Assembly (NCBI GenBank): GCA_937958815.1 | Contig: CALGMR010000013.1 | Span: 62,001-126,000 of the forward strand | Reading direction: 5' to 3' | Length of the DNA stretch: 64,000 nt | Source of the DNA: an uncultured Rhizobiaceae group bacterium | GTDB taxonomy: Bacteria; Pseudomonadota; Alphaproteobacteria; Rhizobiales; Rhizobiaceae | Shown: positions 8,454 through 17,848 of the stretch, piece by piece | Layout: every line of letters starts with the position of its first letter | Numbering within the stretch: the first letter of the stretch is position 1 | Translations under genes and position numbers: made by a program | The notes under the pieces: generated by a model | What the model was told of the DNA's origin: nothing | Seen by the model: only the letters and a program-made list of their open reading frames with translations | Database searches by the model: none

Positions 8454-8635
8454 GTTTTTGGTCTGTTTGCCAAAAACGGAACCATAAACAACAAACAAGC
8501 TAGCAGGAACAACAAGCTGGCAATCGTGGCGGTTACGTCGCCCGCATTTATAGAGGCGATCACAAAGAAAATGGCTGATGCGATAAACAACAGCCATCCC
8601 CAAAGGTTATAGATCCAGGCTTTTCTTTCGCTCAA
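8450..8635 (-). CDS. Small two-helix membrane protein coupled to carB
   Basis: This 61-residue protein starts within the last codons of carB: its ATG at 8635 overlaps the carB stop by four bases (ATGA), which is typical translational coupling. It has two hydrophobic segments (about residues 10-29 and 34-53) and a basic tail, NRPKT. I do not recognise a family. The coupling means it is made together with carbamoyl phosphate synthetase, though a functional link is not evident. Confidence 0.6.
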   Translation of the reverse strand: MSERKAWIYNLWGWLLFIASAIFFVIASINAGDVTATIASLLFLLACLLFMVPFLANRPKT

Positions 8636-11600
8636 GCGACATCCTCAAAATAGCTTTGCAGGGGAGCCACATTGATCGTGCCATTCACCATGGCTTCAAT
8701 GGCATCAGTTGCGGCGATGCTACCTGAAACAGTCGTGTAATAAGGTACTTTGTTCAAGAGAGTTGCTTCGCGTAACGACTTTGAATCTGACAGCGCTTTT
8801 GCGCCCTCCGTGGTGTTGAACACCAAATCCACCTGACGATTGCGGATTGCGTCTTCGATATGAGGGCGACCTTCCAACACTTTGTTGATGCGTGTGCACT
8901 CCACACCATTTTTTGCGAAGTGGCGTTGTGTGCCACCCGTTGCCAAAATGTTGAACCCCAATGCAGCCAGTTTTTTGGCTGCGGGCAACACGCGTGCCTT
9001 ATCGTCTCCTTTAACGGAGAAGAAGACCGTGCCTTCTTTCGGCAGGTCATTGGACGCGCCAAGCTGGGCTTTGGCAAACGCAAGTGCATAGTCGCGGTCA
9101 AGCCCCATGACTTCGCCCGTAGAGCGCATTTCAGGGCCGAGCAGAGTGTCAACGCCTGGGAACCGGGCGAATGGGAACACCGCTTCTTTGACGGCGATGT
9201 GTTTGAGATCACGTGGCGAGGGTCGGTTTGGCAAAATAGTCGCCAGTTTGTCGCCTGCCATGACGCGCGCTGCGATACGCGCAATTTGGGCGCCGATTGT
9301 TTTGGCCACAAATGGCACTGTGCGCGATGCGCGAGGGTTCACTTCCAACACATATATTGTGCCATCTTTGATGGCGTATTGAACGTTCATCAGGCCAATG
9401 ACGTTGAGCGCTTTGGCCATGGCGGCTGTTTGTCGTTCAAGTTCATCAAGCGTGTCGGTGTCCAAGGAATGTGTTGGCAGGGAACAAGCGGAGTCGCCGG
9501 AGTGAATGCCTGCTTCTTCGATGTGTTCCATGATGCCGCATACGAAGACTTCATCACCATCGCACAGGCAATCCACATCCACTTCGATTGCGTTGGTGAG
9601 ATAGCTGTCAATCAACACAGGTGTGTCGCCAGAGACCACAACCGCTTCATTGATATAGCGTTCGAACTGGGCATCATCGCGAACGATTTCCATTGCCCGA
9701 CCACCCAGAACATATGACGGGCGGATCACCACTGGATATCCAACTTCTTTAACGATCTCACGGGCATGATCGACAGAACGGGCGATGCCGTTCACAGGTT
9801 GCTTCAAGTCAAGATCGTGAAGCAGTTGCTGGAAGCGGTCGCGGTCTTCGGCCAGATCAATTGCATCTGGTGATGTGCCAAGAATAGGAACGCCAGCAGC
9901 TTCAAGATCGTTTGCCAGTTTCAACGGAGTTTGACCACCGAACTGTACGATCACGCCCAAGAACTCACCGTCTTCTTGCTCGGTACGAATGATCTCGAGC
10001 ACGTCTTCAGCCGTGAGTGGTTCGAAGTAGAGACGATCTGATGTGTCATAATCGGTGGACACAGTTTCAGGATTGCAATTGACCATAATGGATTCAATGC
10101 CCGCATCTTCCAGCGCGAAAGCGGCATGGCAGCAGCAATAGTCAAATTCAATGCCTTGCCCGATGCGGTTTGGCCCGCCGCCCAAAATCATGGCTTTCTT
10201 GCGGCCTGAAATTCCCGCTTCCGATTGCAAGTTTCCAACAAACGGCTTTTCGTATGTGGAGTACATATATGCTGTTGGCGAGGCGAATTCAGCGGCGCAG
10301 GTGTCGATGCGTTTGAAGACGGGACGCACGTTCAACGCGTGGCGCGCTTTGGTCACATCCGCTTCCGTGTTGTCACACAATGTTGCCAACCGAGCATCAG
10401 AAAAACCCATGGCTTTCAAGGCGCGCATATTTTGTGCATCACTTGGCAGGCCGTGTGCTTTTACGCGCGCTTCCATGTCAATAATGTCTTGCATCTGTTC
10501 CAGGAACCAAGGGTCGATGCGACAGAAGCGATGAATTTCTTCTAGCGATGTTCCAACGCGCATGGCTTGCGCTACTTTGAGCAGACGGTCCGGCTTGGGT
10601 GTGCCGAGAGCCGCGCGAATTGAGTTGCGGTTTTCCTTGGCGTCGCCGTCTTTGTCGAAACCTTCGATCCATACATCGTCGAGACCGGTTAGACCCGTTT
10701 CCAAACCGCGCAAGGCTTTTTGCAAACTCTCCGCGAATGTGCGGCCAATGGCCATAACTTCGCCAACAGATTTCATGGATGTGGTGAGCGTATCTGATGC
10801 AAGCCCGAATTTTTCAAACGCAAAGCGTGGGATTTTGGTCACCACATAGTCGATGCTTGGCTCAAACGATGCGGGCGTTGCACCACCTGTGATATCGTTT
10901 TCCAATTCATCAAGCGTGTAACCCACGGCCAGACGCGCAGCGACTTTCGCAATCGGAAAACCCGTTGCTTTAGAAGCCAATGCGGACGACCGCGACACAC
11001 GCGGGTTCATTTCAATCACAACCAAGCGGCCATCAGCAGGATTGACTGCAAACTGAACATTGGAGCCACCGGTTTCCACGCCGATTTCACGCAAGACCGC
11101 AATCGATGCATTGCGCATCATTTGATATTCTTTGTCGGTCAATGTGAGGGCGGGGGCCACAGTGATGGAATCGCCCGTGTGCACACCCATTGGGTCAACA
11201 TTTTCAATGGAGCAGACGATGATGCAGTTGTCGGCGCGGTCGCGCACAACTTCCATCTCGAATTCTTTCCAACCAAGAACACTTTCTTCCACCAAAACTT
11301 CATTGGTGGGAGAGGCTTCGACACCGGACAACACGATTTCGTATAGCTCGTCTAAAGTGTAGGCAATGCCGCCACCCAAGCCACCCATGGTGAATGATGG
11401 ACGGATGATGGCGGGCAACCCAGTTGTCTCAAATGCTTCCAAAGCTTGCATCTGTGCCGTGAGGCGGTGTTTCTCGCGGCGGAACTGCTCGCTGGCATCC
11501 CATTCCTTTTGCAACTGTGCTGCATCGCCTTTTTGCGCGAAGAATTGCTTTTCTTCTTCTTTGAACGCCTTTTTCAATTCGCTCGTGTTTACAAATGCAG

Positions 11601-12054
11601 AGCGGGGCGTTGCCAGCCCAATATTGTCCATTGCAGTGCGAAACAGATCGCGGTCTTCAGCCTTATCGATTGCCTTTGCGTCAGCACCGATCATTTCAAC
11701 GCCGTGCTCTTCCAACACGCCCATTTTTTCAAGGGACAGCGCGGTGTTCAGAGCCGTTTGACCGCCCATTGTTGGCAGTAATACAAGTTTTTCATCAGGA
11801 AATGCCGCGCGTTCTTTAGCAATGATCTTGGCAACGATTTCAGGTGTGATGGGTTCGATATATGTGGCATCGGCCAATTCAGGATCGGTCATAATCGTGG
11901 CCGGGTTGGAATTCACCAAAACAATTCGATACCCTTCTTCGCGTAAGGCTTTGCAAGCCTGAGTTCCGGAATAGTCAAACTCGCAAGCCTGTCCGATAAC
12001 GATGGGGCCAGCCCCAATAATCAGGATGGCGTCTATGTCTTGGCGTTTGGGCAT
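8632..12054 (-). CDS. carB: Carbamoyl phosphate synthetase, large subunit
   Basis: CarB makes carbamoyl phosphate from bicarbonate, ammonia (delivered by CarA) and two ATP, for arginine and pyrimidine synthesis. The 1140-residue product has the two homologous ATP-grasp halves. The first opens [28 protein letters not shown] and the second opens [27 protein letters not shown] near residue 600. [18 protein letters not shown] and [18 protein letters not shown] are the metal- and ATP-binding motifs of each half. The C-terminus is the MGS-like allosteric domain (from about 1000). The start at 12054 ([16 protein letters not shown]) is preferred over 12087. An insertion with [19 protein letters not shown] near residue 160 in the first ATP-grasp half is known in Rhizobiales CarB and explains the length above 1100. 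Confidence 0.97.
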   Translation of the reverse strand: MPKRQDIDAILIIGAGPIVIGQACEFDYSGTQACKALREEGYRIVLVNSNPATIMTDPELADATYIEPITPEIVAKIIAKERAAFPDEKLVLLPTMGGQTALNTALSLEKMGVLEEHGVEMIGADAKAIDKAEDRDLFRTAMDNIGLATPRSAFVNTSELKKAFKEEEKQFFAQKGDAAQLQKEWDASEQFRREKHRLTAQMQALEAFETTGLPAIIRPSFTMGGLGGGIAYTLDELYEIVLSGVEASPTNEVLVEESVLGWKEFEMEVVRDRADNCIIVCSIENVDPMGVHTGDSITVAPALTLTDKEYQMMRNASIAVLREIGVETGGSNVQFAVNPADGRLVVIEMNPRVSRSSALASKATGFPIAKVAARLAVGYTLDELENDITGGATPASFEPSIDYVVTKIPRFAFEKFGLASDTLTTSMKSVGEVMAIGRTFAESLQKALRGLETGLTGLDDVWIEGFDKDGDAKENRNSIRAALGTPKPDRLLKVAQAMRVGTSLEEIHRFCRIDPWFLEQMQDIIDMEARVKAHGLPSDAQNMRALKAMGFSDARLATLCDNTEADVTKARHALNVRPVFKRIDTCAAEFASPTAYMYSTYEKPFVGNLQSEAGISGRKKAMILGGGPNRIGQGIEFDYCCCHAAFALEDAGIESIMVNCNPETVSTDYDTSDRLYFEPLTAEDVLEIIRTEQEDGEFLGVIVQFGGQTPLKLANDLEAAGVPILGTSPDAIDLAEDRDRFQQLLHDLDLKQPVNGIARSVDHAREIVKEVGYPVVIRPSYVLGGRAMEIVRDDAQFERYINEAVVVSGDTPVLIDSYLTNAIEVDVDCLCDGDEVFVCGIMEHIEEAGIHSGDSACSLPTHSLDTDTLDELERQTAAMAKALNVIGLMNVQYAIKDGTIYVLEVNPRASRTVPFVAKTIGAQIARIAARVMAGDKLATILPNRPSPRDLKHIAVKEAVFPFARFPGVDTLLGPEMRSTGEVMGLDRDYALAFAKAQLGASNDLPKEGTVFFSVKGDDKARVLPAAKKLAALGFNILATGGTQRHFAKNGVECTRINKVLEGRPHIEDAIRNRQVDLVFNTTEGAKALSDSKSLREATLLNKVPYYTTVSGSIAATDAIEAMVNGTINVAPLQSYFEDVA

Positions 12055-12347
12055 TAGGCTCGACCTTAGCGTTATGTCTTCGCACAAAACCCGGCACGCT
12101 TGAGCGGACCGGGCGCGGCTGCAAAATGTATTGGCTAAGGCGTTTCTATAGGGGAAGGGGTCGTTGGTTTGAACCCCCGAATGGCCAGATTGTTGCTAAA
12201 TCTGTGGGTGGATTGAAATTACTTCACTGATCGTTTGATTGCGGACTGTCTAAACCAGTTTCTTCGCAATTGTATTAGGCGGGCCGCGCATAAGTTATGT
12301 TGTTTTGTCAGCACCAGCCAACTCAAGCGTATGTGTTGCCCCAGTTG
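12055..12347. other. Noncoding gap upstream of carB
   Basis: This stretch of 293 bases separates carB from the thioredoxin-like gene on the same strand and should contain the carB promoter. It has a GC-rich patch near 12090-12120. I see no coding sequence, clear terminator or riboswitch. Confidence 0.4.
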
Positions 12348-12839
12348 CTAACTCTTCAAGAGAGCTGACAACGCGCCATCAATGATGGATTCATTTGTTG
12401 GGCCTCTGACGATCTGTATCAGCTTTCCGCGTTTGTCGAACAGCAACAATGTCACGTGCGGCACACCGTATTTTCCGGCAAACATCGCCCCTTTATGAGT
12501 CTTTATATTTGCAACCAGATATTCGTATTTGCTGTCGTCAAATCGAGACAACACGTTTTTGGTTTGATCTTGAAGGGTTGCACACAGGGCACATTGAGGG
12601 TCGTGGATTTGAACAATGGAGGGTTTGCCATTGCCAACCTTGCTGAGGTCGGCTTCGGCAACCGCAGATTGCAAATAGGCAAATGTGAAATATCCGCCCA
12701 ACGCCACGACAGGCAGACCAACTACCGCTGTCCGTAAAAAACCGCGCTTGCTCTTATCAACTCGGGCTGCGTTTGATTTTGACGGTGCTTTTTTGCTTGG
12801 TTTGCGCCGTTTTGGTGCAGAGCTGCCTTTACGTTTCAT
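12348..12839 (-). CDS. Membrane-anchored thioredoxin-like protein
   Basis: The 163-residue protein starts with about 33 highly basic residues (KRKGSSAPKRRKPSKKAPSK), followed by one membrane segment (about residues 33-53). A periplasmic thioredoxin-fold domain comes next. That domain has IVQIHDPQCALCATLQDQT with a CALC motif in the active-site position, and YGVPHVTLLLFDKRGKLIQIVRG with the expected cis-proline region. This suggests a periplasmic thiol oxidoreductase. The spacing Cys-Ala-Leu-Cys and the lack of a tryptophan before it differ from classical thioredoxin. The partner is unknown. Confidence 0.75.
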   Translation of the reverse strand: MKRKGSSAPKRRKPSKKAPSKSNAARVDKSKRGFLRTAVVGLPVVALGGYFTFAYLQSAVAEADLSKVGNGKPSIVQIHDPQCALCATLQDQTKNVLSRFDDSKYEYLVANIKTHKGAMFAGKYGVPHVTLLLFDKRGKLIQIVRGPTNESIIDGALSALLKS

Positions 12840-12943
12840 GAGGTTGCCCTATCTGTGATTGCGGATTCGCAGCGATTCTAACAAGTGGTGCTTGCAGTCA
12901 ACCAATCACATTCGATTGAATGAATCCAGCAACGACCCAAGGT

Positions 12944-13723
12944 TTAAATGAGATCGGCAGAGCGAGCGAGTTTTGTGTATGATCGGCTGACAGGAATTTC
13001 TGATCCATCGTCCATGACAATGTAAGGTTGTCCATTCTGACGATTGTGCGACACAGCAAAATCTTTGTTGACCCAATGCGAGCGATGGACGCGCACGCCT
13101 TTTAGGTGAGGCACTGCATTTGCTGCATCAGCCATACGCATGAGAACCATTTCCATTCCGCGCGTAGTAACGACTTTCACGTAGTGATCTTCTGCCGACA
13201 TGTATTTTACAGGGCCGCGCTTTTCCGTGGGGATGCGGCTCATCAGTGCGTTCTCGTCATCATCGGGAATATCGATTTGGCTGGCAATATTGCTCAACTC
13301 GGCATTCACGAGAATGTTCGTAATGAGCGAAAATGTTAGTGTGATAGGCAAAGCATACAGATATTGAACCCAAAAGCTGTTTGGATTTCCATCTGCAAAG
13401 AACAGTGGAATTGCGAATCTCAAAAACAGAGCAATGGGGGCTGCTGAAACAATTGCACCAATGATCATGGTGGCATTGAGAGACAGGTCAAACCTTCTCA
13501 AAACACCAACCATGATGCCCAAAGACACTATGGCAATTGCCCATGAACCGATCATTGTGAAGGTCCAGTAAAGAAACCGGAGTCCTAAGGACATTCTCTC
13601 GAACGTTCCAAAGGGGCCTATGATTGAAAATAAAACGATCATAGCGGCCAGCACCGCCCAGAAACGGGGATGGCACAGACTTTGGCCTAAGAACTTTTGA
13701 AATTCACGTATCGCAGATGACAT
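12944..13723 (-). CDS. Membrane-bound LytTR-family transcription regulator (1)
   Basis: The 259-residue protein has four hydrophobic segments in its first 150 residues and a LytTR DNA-binding domain at the C-terminus (about 165-259). Matching features are KYMSAEDHYVKVVTTRGMEMVLMRM and GVRVHRSHWVN, followed by IPVSRSYTKLAR. LytTR domains bind DNA through beta-strand loops. Here the sensor is the membrane part instead of a receiver domain. It is a paralogue of the protein at 14452-15231, and the two flank a DUF2306 membrane gene. The ligand and targets are unknown. Confidence 0.85.
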   Translation of the reverse strand: MSSAIREFQKFLGQSLCHPRFWAVLAAMIVLFSIIGPFGTFERMSLGLRFLYWTFTMIGSWAIAIVSLGIMVGVLRRFDLSLNATMIIGAIVSAAPIALFLRFAIPLFFADGNPNSFWVQYLYALPITLTFSLITNILVNAELSNIASQIDIPDDDENALMSRIPTEKRGPVKYMSAEDHYVKVVTTRGMEMVLMRMADAANAVPHLKGVRVHRSHWVNKDFAVSHNRQNGQPYIVMDDGSEIPVSRSYTKLARSADLI

Positions 13724-13880
13724 TGTTGTTGTTTCGCGCAGAATTTGCGTGCGTTCACGCAGTTGCGCTTTTCGTTTCCCTACTCAGCTTTAGTTTCTGA
13801 AACAGCACTATCAGATGAGGTGAAGTCAAGCACCTTTTCTAGGTGAGAACTGAAGTCGTTTATATTTGCTAGGAGAAACT

Positions 13881-14417
13881 ATGTCTTTCGATCTTCAACC
13901 ATTTTGGGAAGCCTCCCTTGCCGTTCAAATACATGTGGTCACGGCTCTTATTGCGCTGTTCATTGGCATCTATGTTTTTTCTAAGCGCAAGGGCACTACA
14001 CTTCATCGCAACATGGGGAAGGTTTGGGTTGTGATGATGGCGCTTGTTGCTGTGAGTTCTATGTTTATCCACCAGCTCAAGGTGTGGGGGTCATTTAGCC
14101 CGATACACCTTTTGTCGATTTTTGTTTTGGGGTCGTTGGTACAAGCGATTTGGATGGCCCGGAAAGGCGATATCGTCGCACATAAGCGCATCATGGCAGG
14201 CTTGTTTTCTGGTGGATTGATTTTGGCGGGACTGCTGACTTTCGGGCGTGATCTATTAATGCACCGCATTTTCTTTGCAAACGGTGCTGGTGGTTTTATT
14301 CCATCTCCGCATGAACTCCCCGGTGGTGCGGTGACGTTTGCCTTGGTTGGTGCGGCCGTAATTTATGTCATCACATTCTTTTGGGGTGGGGATACAAAGT
14401 CTCGAAAGGCAGACTGA
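13881..14417 (+). CDS. DUF2306-family membrane protein
   Basis: This predicted 178-residue inner-membrane protein has four or five hydrophobic segments. PFWEASLAVQIHVVTALIALFIGIYVFSKRKGT, HRNMGKVWVVMM and MFIHQ with a later HKRIMAGLFSGGLILAG are typical of DUF2306 (YozB-like), where conserved histidines may bind a metal or heme. ATG 13881 is chosen because AGGAGA lies five bases upstream. The gene sits between two membrane LytTR regulators, so it is a likely target or partner of at least one of them. Confidence 0.75.
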   Translation: MSFDLQPFWEASLAVQIHVVTALIALFIGIYVFSKRKGTTLHRNMGKVWVVMMALVAVSSMFIHQLKVWGSFSPIHLLSIFVLGSLVQAIWMARKGDIVAHKRIMAGLFSGGLILAGLLTFGRDLLMHRIFFANGAGGFIPSPHELPGGAVTFALVGAAVIYVITFFWGGDTKSRKAD

Positions 14418-14451
14418 GCCGGGGGTGCTCCATTCAGTGTGCGTCTTGGCT

Positions 14452-15231
14452 TTACAGATCCAAAGCTGTCTGCGTTGCTTTGCGATACGAACGGCTGACG
14501 GGAACGCTGTCACCAGTGATGAGGCGTAGCTGCATTGATTGCCCGTTTTGCTCCACATCTTCAATCGCGCTCATGGCCACCCAATGGGATCTATGAACCT
14601 GCAATCCTTTCTTTTCGGTCAGGTCGTTTATGACATCTGAAAAGCGATTGAGCACCATGCGTTTTTCCTTTGATGTGGTCACACGCACGTAGTGTTCTTG
14701 GGCTTCCACCCAATAGATTTCACCTTCTAAAGGAGGGGTGAGGGCTGACAAAAGTGAAACATGAGAAGAAGATGTTTCCATATCCTCTGAAAAGAAGTGT
14801 CGCATCAGCCTTGGCCCGCAAAGCAGTAAGCAAAGCGCCACATGATTGTCTGCCAAGTACAAGAGTTCCCATACAAAAGCCCCAAAGCGAGACCCAGAAC
14901 TGCCGCTTTGAGATCCAATGCCGAGTTCGGGCAGACCCAGCACAATATCCATTGCAGTCACGGCTAAGACGAATGGAATGTGGGTTGCCACAATGGCAAT
15001 TGCAATTTTTTGCGGCAGGCTGAGTTTCTTTGTAAGACTGCGATCCAAAAATTCTAATGCCAAAACAAACATGGCGCCTTCAATACCTATGCGCACCAGC
15101 CAATAGATATAATTGACCACAATTGACCATTGGCCGAAATTCTCTGGAGTGGATGCAGCAATCAAAACTGCGGCGGCTATTCCAGTGAAGACAACGGCAA
15201 TATGGTTGTTTGCGGATGCATTTGATTTCAT
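14452..15231 (-). CDS. Membrane-bound LytTR-family transcription regulator (2)
   Basis: This 259-residue protein has the same architecture as the protein at 12944-13723. Four hydrophobic segments (about residues 10-27, 38-60, 75-98 and 118-140) precede a C-terminal LytTR domain with EIYWVEAQEHYVRVTTSKEKRMVLNRF and GLQVHRSHWVAMSAIED, ending VPVSRSYRKATQTALDL. The two proteins have the same length but diverge in the membrane half, so this is an old duplication or two separate recruitments. It is convergent with the DUF2306 gene, 34 bases apart. Confidence 0.85.
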   Translation of the reverse strand: MKSNASANNHIAVVFTGIAAAVLIAASTPENFGQWSIVVNYIYWLVRIGIEGAMFVLALEFLDRSLTKKLSLPQKIAIAIVATHIPFVLAVTAMDIVLGLPELGIGSQSGSSGSRFGAFVWELLYLADNHVALCLLLCGPRLMRHFFSEDMETSSSHVSLLSALTPPLEGEIYWVEAQEHYVRVTTSKEKRMVLNRFSDVINDLTEKKGLQVHRSHWVAMSAIEDVEQNGQSMQLRLITGDSVPVSRSYRKATQTALDL

Positions 15232-15433
15232 TTCTTAAGTGTCATTCATGCTTCTTGAGTGATCGCTTATGCGCAGTATATTGAATTTGTTATATTATTT
15301 AATTGGGCACACTATATCAGTCGGCTCACCAGTGGCAAAGGCGAAAGCATCATGGTGCGGCTATTTGAGGGCGACTTGCGATGATGTAGGTTGCGTTTTT
15401 GAAATCGATGCCCCCAAATTAGGATGCTTTTAC

Positions 15434-15943
15434 ATGAATATTCACAGTGGTCTTTGGTCGTTTGCTGCAGCAATGACTTTGTGGTCTTCCGCCGCCTTCG
15501 CGGATTTGAAAACCAGCTTTAGTGAAGGGGCGCCAAAAGATCGGTTTACGTTTAGCAACACCAGCAATTGCAATCTCGAGAATGCCAAAATGACCTTAGA
15601 TTTATCTGGTTCGGCATCGGGATTGATTTTTGATGTGACCGACAAAGGCGCTGGTGTTGAAGTGTTTCAACCGTTGCAGATTGTTTCGGGTGCATCTGCT
15701 TTGGCTTCTGTTCCTAAAGTGAAAGATGGTGACAATCGCATTGTCTTTAACATGAAGCGTTTGAATGCAGGCGAAGAATTCGCCTTCACCATCGATGTGG
15801 ACGATACCACGGGCGGCCGCGAAATCACCGTCAACGGCTCAGAAATTTCAGGCGCGAGTGTCAAACTTTCGAGTGCCAAACACACGGGCACTGGTCGTTT
15901 CGCAAGCAACGCGAATTCAACTGTTAAAATGGATGGTTGCTAA
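15434..15943 (+). CDS. Secreted aggregation-factor-core-like protein
   Basis: This 169-residue protein has a signal peptide (MNIHSGLWSFAAAMTLWSSAAFA, cleavage near residue 23). The mature domain opens DLKTSFSEGAPKDRFTFSNTSNC and continues through TLDLSGSASGLIFDVTDKGAGVEVFQPL to FTIDVDDTTGGREITVNGSEI. This matches small exported alphaproteobacterial proteins annotated as aggregation factor core. The fold appears all-beta. The biological role is not established. I start at ATG 15434, where the signal peptide begins and AGGA is nearby; the 55 extra residues from 15269 are not protein-like. Confidence 0.75.
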   Translation: MNIHSGLWSFAAAMTLWSSAAFADLKTSFSEGAPKDRFTFSNTSNCNLENAKMTLDLSGSASGLIFDVTDKGAGVEVFQPLQIVSGASALASVPKVKDGDNRIVFNMKRLNAGEEFAFTIDVDDTTGGREITVNGSEISGASVKLSSAKHTGTGRFASNANSTVKMDGC

Positions 15944-16008
15944 AAGTTCGCAATCGTCTTGAAGGGCATTGGCTCCTGGACGGCATCTCTTGCCTGTTGG
16001 ACATCGTT

Positions 16009-17715
16009 TTAGTGCGCTGAAGGTGTTCCCAGACATTCATCGCGTGTTGCGCGGCGGTCGGTTTTATCCGTCGCGCCGCGTGGCAAGAGGTCGTGGCGGA
16101 ACCAGTAGTGTTCGGGAATTTTGAATTTGGCGATGTGTTCGCTCAAAAACTCTGAAAGTTCCTTGGCGGTGATCGTCGTTTCAGATTTGAGTTGAACGCC
16201 GACGCCCACCACTTCTCCCAATCGTTCATGGGGCACAGAAAAAGCAGCCGCTTCCAAAACAGCTGGATGACGTTGCAACGCGCCTTCAACATCCAAACAC
16301 GCAATGTTTTCGCCGCCGCGAATTATGATGTTCTTTTTTCGATCCACAATCGTCACATAGCCCTCATCATCGACACTGGCCAAGTCGCCAGTGCGCAACC
16401 AGCCGTCTTGAAAGACCTCTGCAGTTGCTTCCGGCTTGTTTAAATAGCACCGCATATTGGCTGCGCTTTTGACGGTGAGTTCTCCCACTTCACCGTTGGG
16501 CAATTGCGCGCCGTCGTCGTCCAAAATACGCAACTGCTGTAGTGGGGGATACAAACGTCCAGCTGCTCCGGGCTTGGCCACATAATCTGGCCCCCAAATG
16601 CCCAGACCAATGGCGTTGGTTTCTGTCATACCCCAACCAGAGGCGACTGCAGCATGGGGAAATGTTTCTTGTAACTCAGCGACCTGTGACGCGGGTCGCT
16701 TGGCACCGCCTGAACTTAGATTTTCCAAACTCTCTAAAGTGGCACCCAAGCGTCGAGCGGCTTCCATAAGATCGGCCGATTGGGTGGGCACACCCAGAAA
16801 ACGCGTAACCTGTTCTTCATCGATCAACCGCACGGCCTCTTCGGCATCCCATTTGTACATCAGCACCACTTTGGCGCCGTAGGGTATGGACAGCAGAAAC
16901 ATCGGATGGGTGGCAGTTACGTGGAACAGCGGGGTGACGATCAAAACGCAAGGTTGGCGGACAGTTTTTGCTTCCAGCACTTCTGGTTCAACCATATGCG
17001 GGCCCAACAGCAAGGTCATCCACCAGCTGTAAACAGCTGAAACCGCACCACGGTGGGTTTGAACGACGCCTTTGGGGTGTCCTGTCGTGCCAGATGAATA
17101 CATAATCGCAAAATCATCATCGGTTTGCATTGGTGTGTTGAGCCAATCGGTTTTTGTCATGGCGTCGCGCAAATCCGAATAGTTTTCGCCAGATGCGGTT
17201 TCAGCATCGCGCACAGCGATCAATCGTAAATCCTTGTTCTCGACTAGGCTTTCCAGTCGATCAAACCGAGCTTTGTCAGCAAACACGAGCTTGGCGCCAC
17301 TGTCTTCCAAGGCATAGTCCAACTCATCGGTGGTCCACCAACCGTTTAGAAAAACGACCACGCCACCAACCGCGGGAATGGCCATCATTAAAAACAAGAT
17401 TTCTGGAAAGTTGCGCATGGCAACGCCAACGCGATCGCCTTTTTTGATTTTCAAACTATCGCGCAGCACATGCGCCATGCGATTGGTTTCGGCGCAAAAC
17501 GCGTCGAATGACCATCGCTCATCGTTGTAAACCAAATAGTCGTCTGCGCCGTCTCCATGGACTTCTCGTGCATTGCGCAACATATCTGTGAGGGTTGTGG
17601 GGGCGTGTTTGAAGCAGGTGTAGTCCACGCCTTGAACCCGACACGTGTCCAATTCAAACCTTGGATCAGTGGAAGTTAGATGAGCAGACGCCTCACTTAG
17701 AGTCATGACAGTCAT
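16009..17715 (-). CDS. Acyl-CoA synthetase (class I adenylate-forming enzyme)
   Basis: This 568-residue ligase activates a carboxylic acid with ATP and joins it to CoA. Motifs in order are the P-loop IMYSSGTTGHPKGVVQTH, the A5 motif GWGMTETNAIG, the A7 motif LRTGDLASVDDEGYVTIVDRKK and A8 NIIIRGGENIACLDVE. The A10 region is PRGATDKTDRRATRDE, where most relatives have PxxxxGK. The Gly before the catalytic Lys is Asp here, but the Lys remains. The closest general class is medium/long-chain fatty-acid CoA ligase, and the substrate is unassigned. It is divergent from the CurA-like reductase, sharing a 130-base promoter region. Confidence 0.88.
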   Translation of the reverse strand: MTVMTLSEASAHLTSTDPRFELDTCRVQGVDYTCFKHAPTTLTDMLRNAREVHGDGADDYLVYNDERWSFDAFCAETNRMAHVLRDSLKIKKGDRVGVAMRNFPEILFLMMAIPAVGGVVVFLNGWWTTDELDYALEDSGAKLVFADKARFDRLESLVENKDLRLIAVRDAETASGENYSDLRDAMTKTDWLNTPMQTDDDFAIMYSSGTTGHPKGVVQTHRGAVSAVYSWWMTLLLGPHMVEPEVLEAKTVRQPCVLIVTPLFHVTATHPMFLLSIPYGAKVVLMYKWDAEEAVRLIDEEQVTRFLGVPTQSADLMEAARRLGATLESLENLSSGGAKRPASQVAELQETFPHAAVASGWGMTETNAIGLGIWGPDYVAKPGAAGRLYPPLQQLRILDDDGAQLPNGEVGELTVKSAANMRCYLNKPEATAEVFQDGWLRTGDLASVDDEGYVTIVDRKKNIIIRGGENIACLDVEGALQRHPAVLEAAAFSVPHERLGEVVGVGVQLKSETTITAKELSEFLSEHIAKFKIPEHYWFRHDLLPRGATDKTDRRATRDECLGTPSAH

Positions 17716-17848
17716 TGAAAAAAACCTCCCTGATATTTGAGCCTAACAACGGATTGGGTCTCAATCTACGGGAAACGTCGTTTTTGACTGACAGGTTGTT
17801 GAAAATTGCTTCATAGTGGGAGCAGATATAATTTTCTGGAGCAGCCCT

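Noticed and set aside
8860..9717. 285-codon open frame opposite carB
   Set aside because: It is antisense to strongly conserved carB sequence; the composition is rich in Cys, His and Phe as expected of a shadow frame.
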